64,000 nucleotides of DNA from Rhypophila decipiens (Eukaryota; Ascomycota; Sordariomycetes; Sordariales; Naviculisporaceae), in assembly GCA_033297075.1 (NCBI GenBank), contig MU858078.1:1-64000 (forward strand), written 5' to 3'. Positions 9,875-19,926 of the stretch are shown in pieces. Position numbers and translations under genes: made by a program. How positions within the stretch are numbered: the first letter of the stretch is position 1; every line of letters starts with the position of its first letter. The notes beneath the pieces were generated by a model, which was not told where the DNA came from, did no database searches, and worked only from the letters and a program-made list of their open reading frames with translations.

Positions 9875-12800
9875 AGTAGCGACTTGACTACTCTTCTTTC
9901 GGCGTTCCGTTTTGGTGGCATACGGTTTAATGGATGGGACGAGATCATGATACTTTGGCTTTTTCTCCCGGCAAACTCACGGAAAATGGGAATCATCTGG
10001 GTCCTTTGTTTAACATCATGGGGGATCATCAATCCATTAGCTAGTCACCAAATCACGACCTGTTCTTGTTGATGATCATGACTTCTTGGACGTTGCCTTG
10101 CAGGCCATTGTTGTGAAGGCGCTTGTTCAGTCTGGCTTGACCCGGTCCTTTTATCATAGGCGTCGGCGACCGCAGTCCATGGTGGTTGGCTTGACCGATT
10201 TCCGTCCCGAAGTTGGCCTCGGTCGTATATCAGCTCCTCGCCACCGGCTCCCTTGAGCTGCAGTTCGGGCTTTGTCGAGGTCTTCGGCAGCATCGCGCAC
10301 CAGCACTGAACCACATGCCGGGGGATTGGAGGGTTAGTTTGTGGGAAACCTTGACAGTGCCTTTCACCAACGCCTGCGTGTGTGTTCCCAGGCTCGTCTC
10401 GTTGTCTTGGCTGGCGCTTTGTTCTCTCCACGACAAGTCAGCATCGGACTCTTGTCCGAGGAAGCGTTATGTTGCCCATCGCGTGTGACTTGTACGACCG
10501 CCACATCTTTTCCTTCTTCACGCGGCACGCCAGCCTCTTGTGTACACCTAGGTTCGACCTAGCAAGTTGACGTTCGGTACGGCAATTCTCCATAATGCGA
10601 CGACTGCTCGACCACCCTCAAGGTCGACAACGCAAACGAGTTCTTCAAGCCGCACCATTTGGTATTTGTGTAGTGAATACACCTGGTCGTGCCGCATTCC
10701 GGTTGACCGGCTCTCCCGTACGTCGATCTATGGCCGCTATTATGCCTGATTTCAGTGTGCACGGCAGCTCACCCTAATGTCAATCGACTCTACACCGCGG
10801 CGGACCGACCTGCTCAGGGGATGAGGCGACAAAGAGGATTGCCTGCTCCATAGAGTGAAGCATGGGTATTCAGTTCGGTTCGCCGAATCTGTTGCTTGCC
10901 AGGGCTGAGGGAGTGGGCTCAATACACTGCTTTCGGTATCATTTTTGACGGCGTTAAGAGCCGTAGCACCACAGCTTGGTGTACCACACACTTGCCTCAC
11001 TCTCATGCCAAACCCGGTGTCCTGTTCTTGGTGTGGCAAACTCTGGTATTAGACGCCAGGGGTTCAGACTACATCTGCTGTTGGTATAGGCGGTGCAGTT
11101 GGTGATCCGGTGTTTGGACGCAAAATATACCCCGGACCTGGGCGTTGGAAAGCAAAATGACCAGCGATCTCACACCCAGATGTACTTCTAAGCAATGGTC
11201 CGATATGTCTTGGTCTCGTCTACCCAAGAGTCAAAACAAACTCTTGACACTTTCGACGTCTCTGGCCCTCCTCCCGTGACCAAAACCGGGCTCACGACTC
11301 ATCTTAAGCGACCTGCAATGCAACCACATCCTCCCACGCCTCCTCAACGTCAGAGCCCGAGAACTTGGAACGAAACAAAACCTTCTGTCCCCTTTGGTAG
11401 GTGGGTGTGGTGAGTAATCTCGAAATATGCGCTGCTAGACCTAAATGGGAAGTACCCATGAATACCTGATTAAAACAGATTCATGCGTTTTAGATACGAA
11501 CATGTGTATTTTGAAAGATGGGAGCCGACAAATACATATTCCGATGCTGGATACACGTGCAAAACAGAGCAAAACCGGGGGTCTTTGATTTGATATTGAC
11601 GTACCGGTATTCTTATCGTCCGTCCATTGCGCCCCCTTGGCGGCGTCAAGCTCGGAGCCAAGCTCGGAGCCAAGCTGGCCATGAAGCTATCACCTCCTTC
11701 CTTATCCTAGTGCGCGGTCCCAGGCCAATACCATTTCCTCTGGTTCATGCGAAAGACCCGTGTGACGGCCAGCTGCCTCTGAAGCTGGGGTTTGAGTACA
11801 TTGAGACCTTATTGAAGGGTAAGAGCGAAAGAAAATCAGAGCCTTCAGCAAGTCAACGAATTTCGTCCCACTGCAGAAGTTGTCTACTCATTGGTCGCAC
11901 GGTTCATTTCCACAGGGCTGAACGCGAGCCAGGATCAGTATTAGCGTTCCTCAGACTTCTGGTCTAACTACCGCTTGGTTCCTTTTCTTCACCGGCATCG
12001 CGCTGACTTGAAAGACATCATCCGTCCAGAGTACCGAGCAGGTTCGGACGCGGTGCAATAAAGCTGTGGGCTCTCATCAACCACCACGAGGATCCCTTTG
12101 CGAAAGAGCCAACTTGCGGCATCACTTGAAGGCCAAGGCCGGTCGATACAACGTGTGAACAGGGGAGCCCCGGGGAAGCGTGCACACCTTGAACCAGAAT
12201 TTGTTCAGAGCGCTCACCTCGAGCCCATACACGATGACTCTCCAAGGACCGACCGTGCAATCAAGCCAATACATAACAAAGGTCCAGTTCCAGTCTTTTT
12301 GCAACTGAGAATGATATTCAGTGCCGATCGGGTCTTTTTAGCTCGTCCTGGAAATCGGGATAGTAGCTGGATTCTCGGTCTCGCTTTCCTGGTTCTTGAC
12401 AGAGAAACAGGTCAAGAATCTGTCAGTGGTGATCCTTGCTTCTCAACTTGCCATGACCGGGGAACGGCGGAAGGCAGGGGTGGGATGGGGGACATGAGCA
12501 TGGGCCCCTTGATGGCTTGCCCTGTTGGAGTTGGACTGGCAGATTGCATCCGTGACCTTTCCTGGAGAGGACTTGACTAACATCCGGCTTCAGCCAATCC
12601 GGGGCTGGATTTCTTGCGTTCTGGCAGAGTTGACGGTGACTTGGACGGTTTTTCTTCACCCGCCGCTTTGCCGCAGACAACGATGCAGCCAAGCACAATT
12701 CAACCTGACCTCACCTTTGATTTCCAAAGACTTGGACAAATGGCGGATTGAACGTTTGACCGACCAACCCCTCTCTATCGAGAATGCGTACCTGCGGCTC

Positions 12801-13145
12801 AGCTCTCAGGATGATGATGTTGCCGGCGTGATGGTAACTCTCCGCCCCCAGAAACCCCCTTTTCTCCTCGTGGCGGCAGGCAGCGGGTCGGGACTGGAAG
12901 GAAGGAATGATGGAGTGCTTATCCACCACTTTCCTCATTCATCCAACACCAAATCTCTGCCACATTCATAACGGCATTCTTCCTCTCAGGACCCCATTCC
13001 TAGATTCTTCTCTCCCGCGTTCTGGAAGGTTTGCTGGTCTTTTTGTCTCTTGGTTCCGTCGTCAATAGCATGACGGCTTGCCTGCCGGCCGGTCCTGCTC
13101 TTTGATTCTCCCGTGCCGTTACCGGAATTCCGGATACGCTCCAAA
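9875..13145. other. 3.3-kb stretch without a supported gene
   Basis: Open frames up to 160 codons exist on both strands but none shows a recognisable domain, splice-joined extension or coding-like composition. It is not AT-rich, so heavy RIP decay is not apparent. A short 13-bp direct repeat (aagctcggagcc, about 2.5 copies) lies near 11648-11675. It could hold long promoters or non-coding transcripts. Confidence 0.5.
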
Positions 13146-14679
13146 ATGAACGGCACCGACTACCCCGGAGCGGGCCCTCCCCCACCCGGTGTGATTCCAA
13201 ACTTTGACAACCCCGAATCGATCGGGTACCGGCTCATCATCGTAGCTTCCGTCTTCCCGGTTGTTACCGGGGTCTTTCTCGGTCTCCGCCTCTACACCGC
13301 GGCGTTTATTTTGAGGCGGTGGCATATCGATGACTGTGAGTTTTCATGCCGCATTGTGGTTGCGGTTAGGTCTTGCAGATTTTGCTAACCTTGTACATAG
13401 ACCTGATCATCGTCGCATTTGTAAGGGCTATTGCCACATCGGACCCTGTGACTCTTGCTAACAAGATTCACCAGATGCTTGCTGTTGGTGACTCAATTAC
13501 CAAGTCAATATGTGAGCGCATCTCCCCAGCCCAGAATCCCGTTCAAGCTCCTGCTAACAGTCAGCTCCATAGTGACGAATTATGGCGCGGGTGTTCACAT
13601 ATGGGATGTTCCGAAGCCCATGTACCGGGAATTTGGCAAGGTATTCCCAAGCAGCCCTCGATCCGCCGTCGGGCAGCCCATGATCTGACATTAGTTCCGC
13701 AGATCGGCACCATAGCCGGCTCGTTCTTCTACCACTCCTCGACTCTCTTTGCCAAGTTCTCCATCCTCTCTTTCTACCTGCGATTCTCCTCTGCCAACCG
13801 AGCCTTCCGAATGGTCACCTACTTTGTCATGTTGGTCGCCTTCGGCTACACAACACCGATGGCCCTCTCGTTCCTCTTCCAGTGCCGGCCCATGGCGTTG
13901 GCCTGGGACGAGAGGCTGCTTGGTACAGGGTCTTGCGTGGATATCCAGTTCATGTGCTACATCACGGGCATCATGAATGCCACCACGGACTTTATCATTT
14001 TGCTGCTGCCGATCTGGCTGCTCCAGCCGTTGACAATTCCGTTGGCGAGGAAGGTTGGAGTGACTTTGATACTCATGACGGGTGGTTTGTGAGTCTCTTT
14101 GATATTCAACACATGCCCCTTTTCTTTGGGTTCATAGACTTACGGGACTCAAATAGTGTCTGCCTCATATCGGCTCTGCGCACAGCAAATGTGACCAACA
14201 ACAATACCGACACCGACTACACTTACACCTTCGTGCCGAACCTCGTTTGGTTCCTCGTCGAACTCTACTTTGGCATCCTCTGCGCCTGTCTCCCGTGCTT
14301 GAAGCCATTCACGAAGCGTTACTTTCCTGGATTCTCCATCTTCAGCGACAGTCTCGAGTCCCGTATGTCGACTTCCATCAATGTTGTCTCAGCCCGCGCG
14401 CGGAATATCACGACGAGTCTGGGTTTCAGCGCCGGTGCATCGAATCACTTGCAGGGGAGGGAACAGGACGGTCCGGGCCATTTACGATCGAGACCGAGCC
14501 ACTCATCAATCTTCAGCGCTGGAACTGAAAAGGGCAGCTCGGCATGTGTCGAACGGGGCAGCAGCTCGGAGGGAAGCAGTACATGCAAAGATTTCCGCGT
14601 GGTTGCGGGGAAGGCTTCGGGCTCGACGTTGAGAGAAGGGGGCGGCGGAGCAAGTTTGTCCGAGAAGGCCGATGTTTGA
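13146..14679 (+). CDS. PTH11/SAT1-like rhodopsin-fold membrane protein
   Basis: Six exons (13146-13335, 13401-13420, 13475-13511, 13573-13640, 13703-14088, 14157-14679) total 1224 bases and keep one frame, giving 407 residues. The ATG at 13146 is the first in this frame after a leader. About seven hydrophobic segments follow an N-terminal Pro-rich head. Conserved fungal landmarks include GYRLIIVASVFP, the WHIDDYL turn, NYGAGVHIWDV, LFAKFSILSFYLR, FQCRPMALAWD and GIMNATTDFIILLLPIWLL. The last 120 residues are a Ser/Gly-rich cytosolic tail. The family is large and mostly uncharacterised, and some members are PTH11-type receptors. No CFEM head is present, so a receptor role is only possible. Exons 2 and 3 are only 20 and 37 bases and are the weakest part of the model. 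Confidence 0.85.
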
Positions 14680-15426
14680 ATATGTCGCATGATACCGTGG
14701 ATTTCTCCTTTGTCATTTCATCGTCTCGATCTAGCGTGCTGTGTTTTCTTTGCTTTGTTTTCCTTCATATCCACTTTTTCTGGCGGCTGAGAGATTCGGA
14801 GGCCAAGTGGCAGCCCTGTCAGTATTGGTTACATCTCGGGTTCAGTTCAAACATTCTTGTATTCGTCTCTTGCTCCTTTCTGGATGATTTGCTTTTGGGT
14901 ATCCTCGACTACATTCAAAGACCGCCATCAAGCTCCCACCATGTGTATTGATTTGTCATGGGGCGAAGGAAAAAAAAAAGACATATAGAGTTCTGGTGGC
15001 GTAAGCACTCACCGCCAAAGTTTATCAGGGTTCAAGTCGAAAGTCTGCCAATTCAAGGACACTCTCCAAACGCACGCGCTACGAGATCGGTAGCAACCAA
15101 CCTCACCAGACATTCGCTAAACGCATCTCAATCCAAGCACAGAAAACCAAGGTACTAAGCTTTCTCATTCCAGAGATACACTCAGCTAACAGCCTTGTAG
15201 AACATTATAATCCTACCTCGCTCTTCAGCGGCCAATCTCGATCAGGCCCCTCTCCCCCCACCAACCATTTCCCATCACCATACCGTATGATCTCTCGAAA
15301 TTGGGAGATTACCCGTGGGTACTGCCCGGACAGGACCTAGACTTGCTATTGGTTATCAAGTCAAAAACTGGGCAATCAAGCCACTACTCTGAGTGAGGAG
15401 GACAGAGATCGTGGCGCTTCAGAACA
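14680..15426. other. Spacer
   Basis: 3' region of the membrane protein gene and upstream region of the F-box/ankyrin locus. T-rich at 14700-14790. No gene seen. Confidence 0.55.
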
Positions 15427-16399
15427 ATGAATGTCCTGTCCAGATTGAACTCGTGGCTGGGGAGCCTACAGTTGGCCTGGGCGGTATCCGCGGGTAATCT
15501 CCCGACTTCGAGACCGACTTCGAGAGGTTATATGGAATTCCACGTGATAAAGACGACCGCCATCCCAAAGGATCTGATCCTGCACAAGTTCCCCCTCGAA
15601 ATACTCATCGAAATACTCGATCAAGTTGATGTGACAGACCTACCGGCGCTTGCGTCCTTGTGCAAGGTGCTACGAGCTTTGGCGGAGCCACTGCTGCCCA
15701 CACGCGCTGCCAAAGACCCGATCCTAGGCAGACATGCACTCGTCTGGGCGGCTGATACCGGTAATTATCGACTTCTCGAGATAATTTTGAAGCTGGGGGG
15801 TTGACCCAAACGCGGCCTGGTATTCCCTCGAGTCGTGGGTCCCATGCAGCCTCGGTAGGGCGATCACCGCCCAGGGGGGTGGCCGTCGTGATATGGGACC
15901 GCGCAGACATGAGGACCTCAAGGCTGAGATGGCCAACGAGATCGCCTCTAGAGGGTTCTCACTTTGTACTCGTCACAGAATGAGGACGGATCTAGTTCAA
16001 TACGGCTCCCTTGTGATCAAGCCCGAATCCGCGGTGGAGTGGCGGTTCAGTGCATTATACCTGGCGGTCTCTAGGGGAGACGAGGCGGCGGTTCGACTTT
16101 TGCTTCAAAGTGGTGCGGACCTCAATCAACCATGCTGCGAACCCTGCCACCCGGATTTTCCCCATGAAGGTTGCTGGCGAAAGTGGTGGCCACAGAACAC
16201 ATGCAACGTTTGGAACACTCTGCAAATGTCCGTTGCTCAGAGATACGGATCCATTACCAGGCTCCTTCGTGAACATCTAGCCGTTTCCGGCGAACCCGGT
16301 ACTACCGGTGGTCCAGGTACGCATATGGAAGCTCATCTTGCTAAGGTGGGACTCTACTATAGATGTTATGGTTATCTTTGGGATTACGGGTGTAGGTAG
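15427..16399 (+). pseudogene. F-box/ankyrin gene broken by a 1-base frameshift
   Basis: The first frame (125 codons from 15427) carries an F-box (FPLEILIEILDQVDVTDLPALA) and the start of an ankyrin unit (ALVWAADTGNYRLLEIILKLG). It ends in TGA just after a run of six G at 15795-15800. Dropping one G would continue as VDPNAAWYS in the frame that later holds ankyrin repeats (SALYLAVSRGDEAAVRLLLQSGADLN) and ends at 16399. So the locus reads as one gene with a +1 shift in a homopolymer. This could be a real inactivation or a sequence error. F-box proteins act as SCF ubiquitin-ligase substrate adaptors. The second half is short compared with typical fungal F-box/ankyrin proteins and may be truncated too. 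Confidence 0.65.
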
Positions 16400-17276
16400 C
16401 ATACCGGTATTTACAATGAAATACAAAGGCTTAGGTATTTAGTGGTGCAGCGAGTGGTCCAAACAAAGGTACCTGACAGGGGGGTAAAACTTATGCCTGA
16501 TATATGGTAGTCGTTTCAGCTTTTGATTCTTGTCTCGACTGAAATCCTGGATTTGAATATACTTTTTGGTCCGTTTGATTTGGTTTGGCTTATTCGGTTT
16601 AGTTTGAGGCCCGCTTTGAAGGCCTAGCAGAGGACAGCCTGAAAAGTCGACCTGGTTCACATCATAGTTAATAGATACAAGATACGGCCAGTTTTGTTTT
16701 CACAACTTTCTCCATAACTCTGATCGGATGAGTAGCAAATGAAGTAGACTCGAGTACATTCGTAGGTACTTGGTTGGAGGGAAAAGGGGTACGCGATTAG
16801 GAGAAACTTGGGTACTCCGTACTTCTCTCCGTTTATATCAGGATAAAGAAGCCCAATACATGATAATTTATAACAGCAATACTGACATCTAATGGTTATT
16901 CGAAAACTCCCCGCTCAATATCCAGTGCACTGTTTACGCATGTGAAGTTGTTGATAAAAGGGGGGTCACCTGACATATCACGTGCGCTAACCCACCCCCG
17001 GTGTGCCGTACGGATAGGAGCTGTGACCAAGTGCCAAGCCAAGCGAGCCTAGCCCAGCCAGCAGCAGCGAAGGCTCCCAATAATTTTTTGGGAGCTAACG
17101 GTAATTTAGCTCCATAGTGGAGAGGAAAAAGAGTGTGACATCTTCAACCACTTTGCGATCAAACCACAACAAAACCGACATACCTACCCCGCCAAGTCCC
17201 TCTCAACGCGCATATCGAAGCAGGCCGTCCGACTTCCAGAAATCGCTTCGTTCGTCTTTTGCAACCCGTCGCAAAC
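16400..17276. other. Spacer and CCT7 upstream region
   Basis: AT-richer than its surroundings. No gene, RNA or repeat that I can support. The last 170 bases are the CCT7 promoter and leader. Confidence 0.55.
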
Positions 17277-19214
17277 ATGTCTTTCGGCGGCCAAACACCG
17301 ACGATTATCGTCCTCAAAGAGGGTCAGTTCAAAGTTTAGGCCGCAAAGCCCCTCCATCCAGTTCCATGCACCTCCATGATCCCTGGCTCCCCCACGCCGC
17401 CGAACCGATACTGACAGCCAACCCTTCTTTCGCTTCCATAGGAACCGATACATCGCAGGGCAAAGGACAGATTGTTTCCAACATTAATGCATGCTTGGCT
17501 GTGCAGGCCACGATAAAGTCGACTCTCGGTCCTTATGGCGGCGATCTGTTAATGGTGGATGCCAACGGCAAGCAGACCATCACCAACGATGGAGCTACTG
17601 TTATGAAGGTTCGCATGGCCAGCTGGACACGAATATACCATTGGAAAAAGCTGTTGGAGTGCTGACTGTTCGTCGGGGATAGCTTCTGGACATTGTCCAC
17701 CCCGCCGCACGAATCCTCGTCGATATCGCCCGATCACAAGACGCCGAAGTGGGAGATGGAACGACGTCGGTGGTAGTACTAGCCGGCGAGATTTTGAAGG
17801 AGGTCAAGGAGCATGTCGAGCAGGGAGTCAGCTCACAGATCATCATCAAGGGCCTACGGAGGGCCTGCCAGATGGCGGTCAACAAGATCAAGGAGATCGC
17901 CATCAGCACAAACGAGGCGAACCGGAGGGAAACACTCAGCAAGCTGGCCGGGACTGCCATGACCAGCAAGCTGATCAAGCGGAATACCACCTTTTTCACC
18001 AAGAGTGCGCATGCCCTTTACCCTTGACAGGTCCTCCCAGCGCTGTGTTGCGGAAGCTAATGATACAAACCACAGTGGTTGTCGACGCCGTCCTCTCCCT
18101 CGACCAAGACGACCTCAACGAAAAGTTAATAGGCATCAAAAAGATCCCCGGCGGTTCACTGACCGACTCGCTCTTTGTCAACGGTGTCGCCTTCAAAAAG
18201 ACGTTTGCCTACGCCGGTTTCGAACAGCAGCCCAAGTCGTTCGTGAAGCCCAAGATCGTGTGCCTCAACGTCGAGCTCGAGCTCAAGGCCGAGAAGGACA
18301 ACGCCGAGGTCCGCGTCGAGCAGGTCTCGGAGTACCAGGCCATCGTCGACGCCGAGTGGCAAATCATCTTCAAGAAGCTCGAGGCGGTTTCCGAGACCGG
18401 CGCCAAGGTGGTGCTTTCCAAGCTCCCCATCGGCGATCTCGCCACCCAGTATTTCGCCGACCGCGACATCTTCTGCGCCGGCCGTGTCGCCTCGGAGGAC
18501 ATGGAGCGCGTGGTCCAGGCCACTGGCGCCACCGTGCAGAGCACCTGCTCCGACATCCAGCCCCACCACCTCGGCACCTGCGGCAAGTTCGAGGAGCGCC
18601 AGATCGGCGGCGAGCGCTTCAACTTCTTCGAGGACTGCCCCCAGGCCAAGACGTGCACGCTGGTGCTGCGCGGCGGCGCCGAGCAGTTCATCGCCGAGGT
18701 GGAGCGTTCGCTGCACGACGCCATCATGATCGTGAAGCGCGCGATCCGCAACAAGACGATTGTCGGCGGCGGTGGCGCGTGCGAGATGGAGCTCTCTGCC
18801 TACCTGCACCGCTTCGCCGACCGCGACGTCAAGAACAAGCAGCAGGCCATCATCAAGAGCTTCGCCAAGGCGCTCGAGATCATCCCCCGCCAGCTGTGCG
18901 ACAATGCCGGCTTCGACGCGACCGACATCCTCAACAAGCTCCGCGTCGAGCACAGAAAGGGCAACCTCTGGGCCGGTGTGGATTTCCAGAACGAGGGCGT
19001 GGCGGACATGATGGAGAGGTTTGTCTGGGAGCCTGCGCTGGTGAAGCTCAATGCCATCCAGGCCGCGACCGAGGCCAGCTGCTTGATCTTGGGAGTGGAC
19101 GAGACGATTCGGAACGAGGAGAGCGCACAGCCCCAGGCTCCTGGTCGGGCTCTGCCTCCTGGTGCTGCTCAGAGAGCGCTACGTGGACGTGGACGTGGAA
19201 TGCCCAGACGGTAG
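17277..19214 (+). CDS. CCT7: T-complex protein 1 subunit eta (CCT7)
   Basis: Exons 17277-17322, 17442-17608, 17683-18004 and 18076-19214 give 557 residues, the normal length for this subunit. The start [16 protein letters not shown] is the usual eta N-terminus. Chaperonin hallmarks are present: [19 protein letters not shown], the ATP-site GDGTTSVV, and the C-terminal [11 protein letters not shown] and [12 protein letters not shown]. The equatorial, intermediate and apical parts are all there in order. CCT7 is one of eight subunits of the cytosolic TRiC/CCT ring that folds actin, tubulin and WD40 proteins. The last residues are Pro- and Gly/Arg-rich (GRGRGMPRR). Intron donors include the less usual GTTCGC (after exon 2) and GTGCGC (after exon 3), but both joins keep the chaperonin alignment. 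Confidence 0.97.
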
Positions 19215-19926
19215 ACTAGCTGACCTTTTGTGAGATAAAAGAAGACAAAAGAATGTTTATACCATACAATTGTCATGGCTTTAGAATACAGTGGACTACC
19301 TAGTAGGGAGGGGTTCATCTAAAATAATAAAAGAGAAAGAAACTCGGCCTGACGAGACGTTGGGGCAGATGCTCATCTGGCGTCTTTGAACTGACCTGTT
19401 GCGGTGTGAGGTTGACACCGGGATGCACTTCTATCATGGAATTACGGGCACGAGTGAACCAAGGATCCGTCCAAAATTGATCTTGTTGAGTGGCCGGCTG
19501 GCGATGAAGGCACTTTGTCCCTATTAAGCCTTTCTTCTTATCTATGCGTATATATCCCATGCTGCCTGCCCACTCCATGCTTGCCGCCACCTCTCACATT
19601 CCGATACGAAGTGAAAAAGCAATCCCGGACTCCAACACCACGAGAACTCCATAAACTCCATTTCCTTTGAAGCAGACCTTGAAAGTTATCAGGGCGATTT
19701 GCCTGTTCTGTACAACACCAGGAAATATATATTCGATACAGTTATCGGTACATCAAAGTGACTCAGACCATGGACGCCCGTTAGTCATGCTCCGATGTTT
19801 TGTTGGGGCTCACTGAGCTTTACAACCGAAGACCGAAGCACGGCACCTGCAATTAGCCCAAGCCCCAACGACGTCATATTGTCGTTGCCCATCAGCCACT
19901 GATTCTCCGAGGGACTGTGACTGTAA
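19215..19926. other. Convergent 3' spacer
   Basis: Lies between the 3' ends of CCT7 (+) and the Spt10-like gene (-). I see nothing further. A different frame at about 19785-19950 (ending SEPQQNIGA) could be an alternative C-terminus for the Spt10-like gene through an unseen intron. Confidence 0.5.

Noticed and set aside
18005..19219. 404-codon Arg-rich plus-strand frame
   Set aside because: It is an out-of-frame reading of CCT7 exon 4.
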